A stretch of 64,000 nucleotides of DNA from Kitasatospora sp. NBC_01246 (GTDB taxonomy: Bacteria > Actinomycetota > Actinomycetes > Streptomycetales > Streptomycetaceae). Where the stretch lies: the NCBI RefSeq assembly GCF_036226505.1, contig NZ_CP108484.1, positions 7,006,001 to 7,070,000 of the forward strand, read 5' to 3'. The translations under genes were made by a program, and so were the position numbers. Below, in pieces: positions 18,717-27,657 of this stretch. The stretch's first letter is position 1. Each line of letters opens with the position of its first letter. The notes below the pieces were generated by a model. That model saw only the letters and a program-made list of their open reading frames with translations. It was not told the origin of the DNA and ran no database searches.

Positions 18717-20086
18717 GGTGCGGCCTCCTCCGGGGGAGTGCGTCGGGTGCCGGAGCGCAGGGCGTCCAGCTGGTCGTCGGCCGGGCAGCGGCCGCGCGCG
18801 GGGTAGCGCTCGGCGAACTCTGCGACGGCGGTGCGCAGTCGCTCCGCGCCGGGCAGGCGGCCCAGCGCGGCGTCGGCGGCGGCGAAGCAGGCGAGGGTGG
18901 CGCGGCGCAGCGCGGGATCGGCGACCGCCAGGGTGGCGGCCCGGCGCCACGCGTCGCTGCGCGGCGGGAGCGGCCCGGTGGCGCTCTCCAGCGGCTCCAG
19001 CGCGGCCAGCGCCGCGTCGGCGGCCTTCGGGTCGTCCAGCAGCGCGGTCACCAGGGCCGCGGGGACGATCCAGCCGTCGCCCGGCTGGGCGTCGATCATC
19101 CGCAGCTCCAGGTGGCCGTGCGGGCGGACCGGCGGGAACAGCGTGGTGCGGTGGTAGTCCAGGTCGGCGAGGGTCGGCGGGCGTTCGCCGCCGCCGCGCA
19201 GCCAGTCGAGGAAGGTCAGGCCGGCCGGCGCCGTCCACGGCAGGCCCTCGGGGCGGCGGATGCAGAGCACCTCGGCGTCCAGCACGTACCTGGTCCAGGC
19301 CTCGCGCGGATCGCCGTGGTCGGGCGCCGGGGCGAGCGTGCGGGTGGGATCCATCCGGGACCAGACGATCTGCCGGGTGGACCGGTGCCCGGTGGGCTTC
19401 CCGTCCAGCAGGGGGGAGTTGGCGAAGGCGGCGACCAGGACCGGACCGAGCTGGTGGGTCAGGCGCCAGCGCCGGTCGAGCGCGTGCGGGCCGTCGGCGG
19501 CCCCCGCGTCCAGGCAGACCTGCACGGAGGCGGTGCCGGTCATCATGATCCGGCCCCAGGGTCCGGCGGAGTCGAAGAACCGTTCCATCGCGAGATAGCG
19601 GGGGTGGTCCAGCACCATCGTGCGGGGACGGGCCAGGGGGTCGGTACCGGTGCCGGTGAGCCGCAGACCCTGGGCCGCGAAGGCGGCCCGCAGGGTGGCG
19701 AGATCACGGCGGGTGTCGTCGACGCAGGCGACGATGCCGTCGGCGGGCGGGGAGCTGAGCTCGACCTGTCCACCGGGTTCGAGGGTGAGGCGGGCACCGG
19801 ACGGCAGGACCGTCCCGTCGGCGCCGCCCAGTGGCAGTGACTCCAGTGCGGCGTGCAGCCGCTCCGGTAGCACGGGGCCGGTCGGACATCGGTCGTCGTG
19901 GACGAACCACTCGACCTCCACGCCGACCAGCCGGGGCGGCCCGATCTTGAAGCAGACGCCGGCCATGTGGCGGCGCGCCGTCGACTCGGTGAGCGGGGTG
20001 ACGCTCCCGGTGGGCGGATCGGTGCCCTGGCGGTCGGTCGGGCTGGTCGGGCTGGTCGGGCGAACGGGTATCACCGGACTCACCAT
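18713..20086 (-). CDS. egtA: EgtA, glutamate-cysteine ligase
   Basis: This ATP-dependent enzyme of the GCS2 family makes gamma-glutamylcysteine for EgtB. Visible features are the N-terminal VGVEVEWFVHDD strand with substrate and metal-binding glutamates, GGQVELSSPP, GRIMMTGTASVQV and the C-terminal helical half. The start is uncertain: ATG 20086 (457 aa) has GAGG directly before it; GTG 20083 would fit the Shine-Dalgarno spacing slightly better, and a start further upstream would run through the hairpin at 20158-20176. It is the first of the four overlapping egt genes; its stop overlaps the egtB start. Confidence 0.92.
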   Translation of the reverse strand: MVSPVIPVRPTSPTSPTDRQGTDPPTGSVTPLTESTARRHMAGVCFKIGPPRLVGVEVEWFVHDDRCPTGPVLPERLHAALESLPLGGADGTVLPSGARLTLEPGGQVELSSPPADGIVACVDDTRRDLATLRAAFAAQGLRLTGTGTDPLARPRTMVLDHPRYLAMERFFDSAGPWGRIMMTGTASVQVCLDAGAADGPHALDRRWRLTHQLGPVLVAAFANSPLLDGKPTGHRSTRQIVWSRMDPTRTLAPAPDHGDPREAWTRYVLDAEVLCIRRPEGLPWTAPAGLTFLDWLRGGGERPPTLADLDYHRTTLFPPVRPHGHLELRMIDAQPGDGWIVPAALVTALLDDPKAADAALAALEPLESATGPLPPRSDAWRRAATLAVADPALRRATLACFAAADAALGRLPGAERLRTAVAEFAERYPARGRCPADDQLDALRSGTRRTPPEEAAP

Positions 20087-20157
20087 CCTCGGGATCACGA
20101 TTGCGGCCCGGTCTACCCTGCCCAGTCTGCTACGGACCATGCCGGGGCGCTCCGCAA

Positions 20158-20176
20158 ACATCTCGTGAAGAGATGT
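20158..20176. promoter_or_regulatory. Perfect inverted repeat upstream of egtA
   Basis: ACATCTC/GAGATGT with a 5-nt spacer lies between the PLP enzyme stop (20186) and egtA, about 75 bp before the egtA start. It could be an operator of the egt promoter or a weak attenuator between the two genes; the arms are short for a terminator. Confidence 0.4.
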
Positions 20177-20185
20177 CGTCGCAGG

Positions 20186-21394
20186 TCAGAGGCGGTGCAA
20201 TCGGGTGATGCCGGGATTTCGGAGCCGTTCCAGCCGACCCACGGCAGCCGCCAGCGCGGGCTCCGGCAGGGCGTAGTTCAGCCGCAGCGAGCCCTCGCCG
20301 CCGGGGCCGAAGTCGCCGCCGTCGGAGGCCTCCAGGCCGCACCGCTCCAGCAGCGCCGCCCGGGCGCCAACGGGCGGCAGGCCGAGCGCGGCGGCGTCCA
20401 GCCAGAGCAGGTAGGAGGCCTCCGGCGCGGAGCGGACGGCCTCTCCGAGCGCGCCGGTCAGCCGGTCCCGGGCGGCGGCCAGGTGGTCCAGCAGCGCGTC
20501 CAGCCACGGGCCGCCGTCGCGCAGCGCCGCCTCCTGCACCACCTGCTCCAGCAGCCCGCCCTCCCACAGGCCGTACCCGGCCATCACCCCGGTGAGCCGC
20601 TCGCGCAGCGCCGCGTCCGGCACGAGCGCGAAGCAGCTGGGGATGCCGGAGGTGTTGAACGTCTTGCCGACCGAGTTGAGGGTGACGGTCCGATCCCGGT
20701 AGGGGCCCGCGACCGCGACGGCCACCGGGTGGCGGTGGCCCGGGTGGGTGAGGTCGCCGTGCACCTCGTCCGAGAGCAGCACCCCGCCGCCCCGGGCCGC
20801 CGCCTCGGCCAGGGCGCGGACCTCCTCGGCGGTCCAGACCCGGCCGGACGGGTTGTGCGGGCTGCTCAGCAGCACCGCCCCGGCCCGGTGCCCGGCGAAG
20901 GCCTCCAGCGGCAGCCGGTAGCCGGCGGCGTCCCGGGCCAGCGGCAGCTCCCGATGGGCCACTCCGGCGGCCCGGCAGACCTGGGCGAAGCCGCCCCACT
21001 CCGGCGCCGGGAACAGCACCGGCCCGGTCGGTCGCACCGCCTCCAGCAGCAGCCGGACGGCGGTGCGCGGTCCGAACGGCAGCAGCAGTACCCACGCCGG
21101 GTCGATCTCCACCCCGTGCCGGTCCCGGTACCAGCGGGCCACCAGTTCCCGGCCGGCCGGGTCGCACACCGTGTACCCGTACGCCGGGTGCCGCGCGCGC
21201 CGGCCCAGCGCCGCCGCGACGGCCGGCGGGCCGGGCAGGTCCATGTCGGCCAGCCCCATCGCGATCACGCCGGCCGCGCCGGCCGTCCGGGCCCACTTGC
21301 TGCTCCCGGTACCGGTCCGGTCGAAGGCCCGCCCGAAGAGCCGGTCGGGGGCGTGGCCGGGGGCGTGGCCGGGGTCGTCCGACGGGGTCGTCAT
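20186..21394 (-). CDS. MalY/PatB-like PLP-dependent C-S lyase or aminotransferase
   Basis: This 402-aa fold-type I PLP enzyme matches the MalY/PatB group: IAMGLADMDLPGPPAV near the N-terminus (compare the usual WVADMDF), YGYTVCDPAGRELVARWY, SSPHNPSGRVWT, LSDEVHGDL and the PLP lysine in NSVGKTFNTSG. Members cleave C-S bonds (cystathionine beta-lyase) or transaminate. It sits 99 bp upstream of egtA on the same strand. The Egt pathway needs a PLP C-S lyase (EgtE) to turn hercynylcysteine sulfoxide into ergothioneine and no classical class V-type EgtE is present here, so this enzyme could fill that role; this is inference from position and fold. Confidence 0.85.
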   Translation of the reverse strand: MTTPSDDPGHAPGHAPDRLFGRAFDRTGTGSSKWARTAGAAGVIAMGLADMDLPGPPAVAAALGRRARHPAYGYTVCDPAGRELVARWYRDRHGVEIDPAWVLLLPFGPRTAVRLLLEAVRPTGPVLFPAPEWGGFAQVCRAAGVAHRELPLARDAAGYRLPLEAFAGHRAGAVLLSSPHNPSGRVWTAEEVRALAEAAARGGGVLLSDEVHGDLTHPGHRHPVAVAVAGPYRDRTVTLNSVGKTFNTSGIPSCFALVPDAALRERLTGVMAGYGLWEGGLLEQVVQEAALRDGGPWLDALLDHLAAARDRLTGALGEAVRSAPEASYLLWLDAAALGLPPVGARAALLERCGLEASDGGDFGPGGEGSLRLNYALPEPALAAAVGRLERLRNPGITRLHRL

Positions 21395-21605
21395 GGCGGG
21401 CGCCTCCCGGGCGGCGGTGGGGGTCGGTCCCGGGCCACGCTAACCGCCCGGGCGGGCCGGGTCACCAGGGCGCGGGCGGGCCGCCGCCGGCACCGGCCCG
21501 CGTCCCGAGGAGCGGTCGGCAGGGGCGCGGCCGCCCGGCGGGGCCGTACGCTGCGGGACGGCTGCGACCGGGAACGCACGGGGACACCCGGAAAGGGCGG
21601 GACCG

Positions 21606-22220
21606 ATGGGACTGGTGGGACTGCGAGGACGGGCGGGCCGGGCGGCGCCCGCGGCGGACCGGGGCGGGCCGGACGACGAGGTCACGCTGTTCGTGGCCCG
21701 GCGGGTCGAGCCCGGTCACGAGGAGGCGTTCGAGCGGTGGGCGAAGGGGATCCTCGCCGCGGCCGCCGGGCACGAGGGCAACCTCGGCACCGGACTGCTG
21801 CGCCCGGCCGGGCCGGACGACCCCTGGCACCTGCTGCTGCACTTCCGTGACGGCGGGGCGTTCCGTTCCTGGCAGGCCTCGCCGGCCCGGGCGGCCTGCT
21901 TCGCCGCGGCGGACGGGCACCACCACGAGGTGCACCGGCACGAGATCCTCGGGATGGAGGGCTGGTTCGCCACCACCCGGTCGGCGGCGAAGGGCCGCCC
22001 GCCGGTGCGCTGGCGGATGGCGGTCGCCTCCACGGTGGCGATCGCGCCGCTCACCGTCACCTCCGGGCTGCTGCTCACCCCGCACCTGACCGGCCTGCCG
22101 GTGGCGGTCCGCGCCCTGGTCACCGCACCGCTGATCAGCGCGCTGATGACGTACGCGGCCCTGCCGGTGGTCACCCGGCTGCTGCGCGGCTGGCTGTTCG
22201 GTCGCACCGACCGGGTCTAG
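21606..22220 (+). CDS. ABM-domain protein with C-terminal membrane helices
   Basis: This 204-aa protein has an antibiotic biosynthesis monooxygenase (ABM) fold in residues about 25-115 (EVTLFVARRVEPGHEEAFERW, then WHLLLHFRDGGAFRSWQASP), followed by a basic linker and two hydrophobic helices (AVASTVAIAPLTVTSGLLL and VRALVTAPLISALMTYAAL). This is the 'antibiotic biosynthesis monooxygenase' membrane variant common in actinobacteria; function unknown. It is divergent from the PLP enzyme and ends 3 nt from the convergent SRPBCC gene. Confidence 0.85.
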   Translation: MGLVGLRGRAGRAAPAADRGGPDDEVTLFVARRVEPGHEEAFERWAKGILAAAAGHEGNLGTGLLRPAGPDDPWHLLLHFRDGGAFRSWQASPARAACFAAADGHHHEVHRHEILGMEGWFATTRSAAKGRPPVRWRMAVASTVAIAPLTVTSGLLLTPHLTGLPVAVRALVTAPLISALMTYAALPVVTRLLRGWLFGRTDRV

Positions 22221-22223
22221 ATG

Positions 22224-22715
22224 TCACGCCGGGCGGTCGGCCGGTGTGCCGCCCGGCCGGTCGCCCGGGTCCCGGCGGGCCAGGTGGGCGGCCAGGCCTC
22301 GGCGGCCGCGGCGCATCATGACGGCGTGGTTGGCGCGGAACACCGGGTGCAGCGGCACGGCGAGGCGCCGGAGCAGCGGGTGCCCGGGCCGGGCGTCCTC
22401 CTCGAACAGGGCGCGGGCGCCGGTGCCGTCCGCCCCGACCGTCCAGCGGGACCAGCCGACCAGGTCGCCCCGCATCGCGACCTCCAGGACGCCGGCCACC
22501 GGGTCGCGCCGCACCACGGTCAGCCCGATCACCAGCCGGTACGGCAGCAGCGCCCGCACCACCGCCTCGCCGTCGTCCGGGCCGAACCGCCGCACCGCGC
22601 GGATCTCGGGCCACCAGAGCGGGTAGCCCGGGACGTCCTCCAGCGCGGCGTACACCGCGGCCGGCGGCGCGGCCAGCCGCCACACGTCGCGGAACCGGTA
22701 GTGGTTGAGGTCCAC
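22224..22715 (-). CDS. SRPBCC (START-like) family protein
   Basis: The 163-aa protein starts at a GTG (22715). It shows the polyketide cyclase/dehydrase START-like pattern: FRDVWRLAAPPAAVYAAL at the N-terminus, PGYPLWWPEIRAVRRF, LVGWSRWTV, and a C-terminal helix with HAVMMRRGRRGL. Such proteins bind hydrophobic ligands in a helix-grip fold; the ligand is unknown. It lies downstream of the GH15 gene on the same strand with an 82-bp gap. Confidence 0.85.
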   Translation of the reverse strand: MDLNHYRFRDVWRLAAPPAAVYAALEDVPGYPLWWPEIRAVRRFGPDDGEAVVRALLPYRLVIGLTVVRRDPVAGVLEVAMRGDLVGWSRWTVGADGTGARALFEEDARPGHPLLRRLAVPLHPVFRANHAVMMRRGRRGLAAHLARRDPGDRPGGTPADRPA

Positions 22716-22797
22716 GGCCGAACTCTAGGGCCTCCGGCCAGGCCCCGGGGGCGGACCTCCGCTGACCGGCTCCACCGACCCCGGGGCCGGGGGAGCC

Positions 22798-24579
22798 CTA
22801 GGCGGGCTCGGACAGTTCGAAGGCGGTGTTGACCAGGGCGACGTGGGTGAACGCCTGCGGGGTGTTGCCGAGTTGGCGGCGGGCGCGCGGGTCCCACTGC
22901 TCGGAGAGCAGGCCGAGGTCGTTGGCGAGCCCGACCACCCGGGCGAACAGGTCGCGGGCCTCGGCCCGCCGCCCGGTGGCGACGAGCGCGTCGGCGAGCC
23001 AGAACGAGCAGGCCAGGAAGGCGCCCTCGCCGCCGGGCAGGCCGTCGGTGTGCCGGTGCGTCCGGTAGCGCAGGACGAGGCCGCCGTGGTCCAGGCCGTC
23101 CCGGACGGCGTCCACGGTGCGGACCACGCGCGGGTCGTCCGGCGGCAGGAAGCCGCACTTGACGACGAACAGCGTGGCCGCGTCCAGGCCCTGCCCGCCG
23201 TAGTGCTGGACGAAGACGCCGCGCCGCCGGTCGTAGCCGTGCTCGCAGACGTCGGCGTGCACGGCGTCGCGCATCGCCCGCCAGCGGGCCACGGGCGCGG
23301 GCAGCCCGGTGGCCTCGGCCATCCGCACCGCGCGGTCGGCGGCGACCCAGGACATCACCTTGGAGTGGACGAAGTGGCGCCGCTCGCCGCGCACCTCCCA
23401 GAGGCCCTCGTCGGGTTCGCGCCAGTGCTGCTCCAGGTAGGCCATCAGGGTCCGTAACAGCGTCCAGACGTGCCGCTCCATCGGCAGGCCGGCCAGCAGC
23501 GCCAGGTGCAGGGTGTCCACCACCTCGCCGTAGACGTCGAGTTGGAGCTGGTCGACGGCGGCGTTGCCGAACCGGACCGGCCGGGAGCCCTCGTAGCCGG
23601 GCAGCCAGTCGGCGGAGATCTCGCCGAGGACGCGCTCCCCGGCGACGCCGTAGACGGTCTGCAGGTCGCCCGGGTCGCCGGCGATGGCGCGCAGCAGCCA
23701 GCGGCGCCAGGCGGCGGCCTCGTCGCGGAAGCCGCCGCGGAGCAGCGCCGAGAGCGTCATCGAGGAGTCGCGCAGCCAGCAGAAGCGGTAGTCCCAGTTG
23801 CGGGTGCCGCCGATCCGCTCGGGCAGTGCGGCGGTGGGCGCGGCGACGATCCCGCCGGTGGGCGCGTAGGCGAGAGCCTTGAGGGTGAGCAGCGAGCGCA
23901 GCACGGCCTCCCGCCACTCGCCCCGGTAGCGGCAGCCGGCCGCCCAGTGCTGCCAGTCGCGCAGCGTGGCGAGCAGGGCCTCCTCCGGGTCGGTGCGCGG
24001 GGAGGTGGGCAGGTGGGAGGGCTGCCAGGTGAGGACGAAGGGCACCCGGCTGCCGGCGGTGACGGTGAAGTCGGAGACGGTGACGCCGTCCACTCCGTAG
24101 GTGTGGACCTCGGGCGGCACCCGCAGCCAGGCGGAGTCGGGCCCGGCGACGGCGACCCGGTGCCGGCCGGTGCGGCGCACCCACGGCTCGATCCGGCCGT
24201 AGTTGAACCGCAGCCGCAGCTCGCCGCGGACCGGGACGCTGCCCTCGACGCCCTCCACGATCCGGATCAGCTGCGGGGAGCGCTGGCCGCCCCGGCCGCG
24301 CTGGGGCATGAAGTCGGTCACCCGGACGGTGCCGTCGGCGGTGTGCCAGTCGCTCTCCAGGACGAGGCTGTCGCCCCGGTAGCGGCGCGCGGAGCACCGC
24401 GCGCCGCCGGCCGGGGCGAGCCGCCAGGCGCCGTGCTGCCGGTCGCCGAGCAGCCCGGCGAAGCAGCTGGGGGAGTCGAACCGGGGCAGGCAGAGCCAGT
24501 CGACCGACCCGTCCCGCCCGACCAGCGCGGCGGTCTGCAGGTCGCCGATCAGGGCGTAGTCCTCGATCCGTCCGGCCAT
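22798..24579 (-). CDS. GH15 family glucoamylase/trehalase-like glycosidase (contains a TTA codon)
   Basis: The protein has the layout of actinobacterial GH15 enzymes: N-terminal beta-sandwich with IEDYALIGDLQTAALVGRDGSVDWLCLPRFDSPSCFA (seen as IEDYALIGD and SVDWLCLPRFD), then an (alpha/alpha)6 barrel with RNWDYRFCWLRDSS and the catalytic Glu regions, ending LLSEQWDP and TPQAFTHVAL. No signal peptide is seen, so it is cytoplasmic and may act on trehalose or alpha-glucans. ATG 24579 (593 aa, GGAG 10 nt upstream) is preferred; ATG 24588 is possible. Codon 375 (23457-23455) is TTA, the rare leucine codon read by the bldA tRNA, so synthesis may depend on development. Confidence 0.88.
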   Translation of the reverse strand: MAGRIEDYALIGDLQTAALVGRDGSVDWLCLPRFDSPSCFAGLLGDRQHGAWRLAPAGGARCSARRYRGDSLVLESDWHTADGTVRVTDFMPQRGRGGQRSPQLIRIVEGVEGSVPVRGELRLRFNYGRIEPWVRRTGRHRVAVAGPDSAWLRVPPEVHTYGVDGVTVSDFTVTAGSRVPFVLTWQPSHLPTSPRTDPEEALLATLRDWQHWAAGCRYRGEWREAVLRSLLTLKALAYAPTGGIVAAPTAALPERIGGTRNWDYRFCWLRDSSMTLSALLRGGFRDEAAAWRRWLLRAIAGDPGDLQTVYGVAGERVLGEISADWLPGYEGSRPVRFGNAAVDQLQLDVYGEVVDTLHLALLAGLPMERHVWTLLRTLMAYLEQHWREPDEGLWEVRGERRHFVHSKVMSWVAADRAVRMAEATGLPAPVARWRAMRDAVHADVCEHGYDRRRGVFVQHYGGQGLDAATLFVVKCGFLPPDDPRVVRTVDAVRDGLDHGGLVLRYRTHRHTDGLPGGEGAFLACSFWLADALVATGRRAEARDLFARVVGLANDLGLLSEQWDPRARRQLGNTPQAFTHVALVNTAFELSEPA

Positions 24580-24632
24580 CGGGTCCATTCTCCGGCCGGG
24601 GCGCGTCCTCGGCAGGACGGGGCGATTCCGCT

Positions 24633-24651
24633 TGCACGCGTTCGGCGTGCA
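24633..24651. promoter_or_regulatory. Inverted repeat in divergent GH15/methyltransferase promoter region
   Basis: TGCACGC/GCGTGCA with a 5-nt spacer lies in the 163-bp space between the divergent GH15 and methyltransferase genes. It has operator-like size and place; no regulator is known from the sequence. Confidence 0.35.
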
Positions 24652-24742
24652 GAGGAGGATCTTGTGTGCTTGTAGTCTCATCAGAACCAGCAGTCCCACG
24701 GGGCGACTGGTTCACCGGAACCGGAATGAAGGAGTCCCGAGG

Positions 24743-25549
24743 ATGCGGCGACCGAACTGGGTACCGGAAGGTACGGACCTGGACAAACCGAACGCCGCCC
24801 GGGTCTACGACTACTACCTCGGCGGTTCGCACAACTTCGAGGTGGACCGGGAGATGGCCCGCCAGGCGATCGCGCTCTGGCCGGAGCTGCCGCAGATCAT
24901 GCGCTCCAACCGGGCCTTCCTGCGCCGCGGCGTGCAGTTCGCCGCCGAGCAGGGCATCACCCGGTTCCTGGACATCGGCTCCGGCATCCCGACCTTCGGC
25001 ACCGTGCACGAGATCGCCCGGGCGATCCGCCCCGAGGCCGAGGTGGTGTACATCGACCGCGACCCGGTCGCCGTCGCGCACAGCCGGCTGCTGCTGGCGG
25101 AGGACGAGGGCTGCTCCGTCGTCCAGGCCGACGTCCGGGACATCGACGACCTGCTGGGCCGCCCCGAGGTGACCGCGCTGCTCGCGCCCGGTGAGCCGGT
25201 GGCCGTGCTGCTGGTCGCCGTCATGCACTTCGTCAGCGACTCCGAGGATCCGTGGAAGCTGCTGGAGGTGCTGCGCGAGGCGCTCCCGCCGGGCAGCGCG
25301 CTGATCCTCTCGCACGCCTCCCTGGAGGGCCGGCCCGACCAGGCCGAGGACCACCAGAAGCTGTACCGGATGACGCCCACCCCGCTGACCATGCGCACCC
25401 GCGAGCAGATCACCGCGATGTTCGCGGGGTTCGAGCTGGTCGAGCCCGGTGTGGTCTACCTCCCCGAGTGGCGCCCCGAGCAGCCGGAGGCGGTCGGCCG
25501 GCACCCCGAGCGGATGACCGGGATGGCGGGCGTGGGGTTCCGCCGGTGA
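24743..25549 (+). CDS. SAM-dependent methyltransferase, DUF574 (Methyltransf_19) type
   Basis: ATG 24743 has AAGGAG 8 nt upstream, giving 268 aa. The N-terminal signature (LDKPNAARVYDYYLGGSHNFEVDR, seen as NAARVYDYYLGG) and FLDIGSGIPT are typical of a methyltransferase family greatly expanded in Streptomyces. VVYIDRDPVAVAHSR and DVRDIDDLL are the SAM-binding segments. Substrates of the family are mostly unknown. Its stop overlaps the GTG of the GGDEF/EAL gene (GTGA), so the two are co-transcribed and probably co-translated. Confidence 0.92.
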   Translation: MRRPNWVPEGTDLDKPNAARVYDYYLGGSHNFEVDREMARQAIALWPELPQIMRSNRAFLRRGVQFAAEQGITRFLDIGSGIPTFGTVHEIARAIRPEAEVVYIDRDPVAVAHSRLLLAEDEGCSVVQADVRDIDDLLGRPEVTALLAPGEPVAVLLVAVMHFVSDSEDPWKLLEVLREALPPGSALILSHASLEGRPDQAEDHQKLYRMTPTPLTMRTREQITAMFAGFELVEPGVVYLPEWRPEQPEAVGRHPERMTGMAGVGFRR

Positions 25550-27657
25550 ACGAAGCGCCGGCACCCGGCAGCGCCGATCGGTTCCACGAGGACTGGGCGC
25601 GGCTGCTCTCCGGCGACCACGGCACGGCGGTCCACCCCGGCCTGCTCGGCAGGCTGGTCTCCCGGACCGCCGCGCTGCTCCACCGCGCCCAGCTGGGCGA
25701 GCCGTTCGACCCTGGGCTGGCCGCCCGGGCGGGCGCCGAACTCGTCGACGCCCACTTCACCGACCCGGTGGTGCTGGCCCGGGCCCTCGAACTGCTCCAG
25801 GAGCACCCCGCGGCCGACGACCGCGGGCCCGCGCTCTGCGGGGCCTTCGCGGCCGGCTGGGCGGCCGCCCTGCGCGAGCGGACCCTGCGCGAGCAGGAGG
25901 CCATCCGGACCGCCGCCGACAGCGCCCGGCGGGAGGCCGAGCGGGCGCTGCGCGCCTCCGAGGCGCGGTTCCGCGCGCTGTTCGAGAGCGCGGCGATCGG
26001 CATCGGCATCGGCGACACCGAGGGCAACATCCTCGCGGTGAACAAGGCGCTCCAGGAGCTGTTCGGGGCCGCGCCGGAGGACATGCGGGGCCGCCGGGTC
26101 GGCGACCTCGTGCACCCCGAGGACACCCCCGGCGTCTGGGAGGCGTACGAGGAGCTGATCAGCGGCAAGCGGGACTACTTCCAGGTCGACAAGCCGTACT
26201 ACCGGCACGACGGCGAGGTGGTCTGGACCCACCTCACGGTCTCGCTGATCCGGGACGACGACGGCCGGCCGCAGTACCAGGTGGCCATGCTGGAGGACAT
26301 CACCGACCGCTACCGGCTCCAGGAGCGGCTGCGCCACCAGGCCACCCACGACCCGCTGACCGGACTGCCCAACCGGGCCGCCTTCTTCGAGCGGCTGGAG
26401 AAGCTCTTCGAGGAGCCGGACCCGGGCGCCCGCTTCGGCCTCTGCTACGTCGACCTCGACGGCTTCAAGGTGGTCAACGACAGCCTCGGCCACGACACGG
26501 GTGACCAGCTGCTGGCTGCCGTCGCCGCCCGGCTGAAGGCCGCCCTCACCCCGCTCGGCCACCTGGTGGCCCGCCTCGGCGGCGACGAGTTCGTCGTCCT
26601 GCTGGAGAACTGCCGCGGCGAGCAGGAGGCCGTCGCCGCCGCCAAGACGGTGCTGAAGGCGCTCGCCGGGCCGGTCCTGATCGGCGATCACAAGCTCGCC
26701 GTCGGGGCCAGCGTGGGCGTGCTGGAGCGGCGCATCTCGACCACCACGCCGGGCGCCGCGGTCCGCGCCGCCGATCTGACGCTGTACCGGGCGAAGGAGG
26801 CCGGCCGCGGCCGCTGGACGCTCTTCGACCCCAAGGAGAACGCCCGCGCGGTCAGCCGCTACGCGGTCTCGGTCCGGATGCCGGCCGCCCTCGACCGCGG
26901 CGAGTTCTTCATCGACTACCAGCCCCTGTACGCGCTGGCCGACGGCCGGCTCGCCGCCGTCGAGGCGCTGGTGCGCTGGCGCCACCCGCAGCTGGGCGTG
27001 CTGGGCCCGGACGAGTTCGTCACCACCGCCGAGGAGACCGGCCTGATCATGCCGCTCGGCCGCTGGGTGCTGGAGCAGGCCTGCGGCCAGGCGGCCGACT
27101 GGATCAAGCGGTTCGGCGACGACGCGCCCCAGCTGAACGTCAACCTGGCGGTCCGTCAGGCCCGTAGCGCCGCACTGGTGACCGATCTCGGCCGGATCCT
27201 CGACTCCACCGGGCTGGACCCGGCCCGGCTCCAGTTGGAGATCACCGAGTCCACCGTGGTCGGCCCGGAGGACGAGGCGCTGCGCACCCTGCACGGGCTG
27301 GTCGACCAGGGCGTCTCGCTCGCCGTGGACGACTTCGGCACCGGCTGGTCCAACCTCGCCTACCTGCGTGACCTGCCGGTCTCCGGGCTGAAGATCGCCG
27401 GCTCCTTCGTCGGCGACCTGCACGACCCGGCCAAGGACGCGGCCACCGGCTGGCGGATCGTCAGCGGCCTGGTGTCGATGTCGCACGCGCTGGGCCTGAC
27501 GGTCACGGCCGAAGGCGTGGAGACCCTCCGGGACGCCGAGCGGCTGCGCGGCATCGGCTGCGACTGGGCGCAGGGCTGGCACTTCGGGCGGCCGGTGCGA
27601 CCGGCCGAGATCGCCCGCCGGATCGCCGAGGAGCCGGGCGGCCGGCCGGTCGGCTGA
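25546..27657 (+). CDS. PAS-GGDEF-EAL cyclic-di-GMP protein
   Basis: The 703-aa protein begins at a GTG overlapping the methyltransferase stop. Order: a helical N-terminal region (1-130), PAS domain with PAC tail (about 138-262), GGDEF domain (262-430) and EAL domain (440-700), no membrane helix. The GGDEF motif is intact at RLGGDEFVVL near residue 345, without an RxxD inhibitory site. The EAL domain keeps EALVRW, LEITES, DDFGTG and EGVET, but the usual KIDxSF segment reads LKIAGSFV, replacing a conserved active-site Asp with Ala, and the usual NLS reads NLAVRQ. It is therefore likely a diguanylate cyclase with a weak or regulatory EAL domain. The layout matches soluble streptomycete proteins of the RmdA kind, but identity cannot be proven here. 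Confidence 0.92.
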   Translation: MNEAPAPGSADRFHEDWARLLSGDHGTAVHPGLLGRLVSRTAALLHRAQLGEPFDPGLAARAGAELVDAHFTDPVVLARALELLQEHPAADDRGPALCGAFAAGWAAALRERTLREQEAIRTAADSARREAERALRASEARFRALFESAAIGIGIGDTEGNILAVNKALQELFGAAPEDMRGRRVGDLVHPEDTPGVWEAYEELISGKRDYFQVDKPYYRHDGEVVWTHLTVSLIRDDDGRPQYQVAMLEDITDRYRLQERLRHQATHDPLTGLPNRAAFFERLEKLFEEPDPGARFGLCYVDLDGFKVVNDSLGHDTGDQLLAAVAARLKAALTPLGHLVARLGGDEFVVLLENCRGEQEAVAAAKTVLKALAGPVLIGDHKLAVGASVGVLERRISTTTPGAAVRAADLTLYRAKEAGRGRWTLFDPKENARAVSRYAVSVRMPAALDRGEFFIDYQPLYALADGRLAAVEALVRWRHPQLGVLGPDEFVTTAEETGLIMPLGRWVLEQACGQAADWIKRFGDDAPQLNVNLAVRQARSAALVTDLGRILDSTGLDPARLQLEITESTVVGPEDEALRTLHGLVDQGVSLAVDDFGTGWSNLAYLRDLPVSGLKIAGSFVGDLHDPAKDAATGWRIVSGLVSMSHALGLTVTAEGVETLRDAERLRGIGCDWAQGWHFGRPVRPAEIARRIAEEPGGRPVG

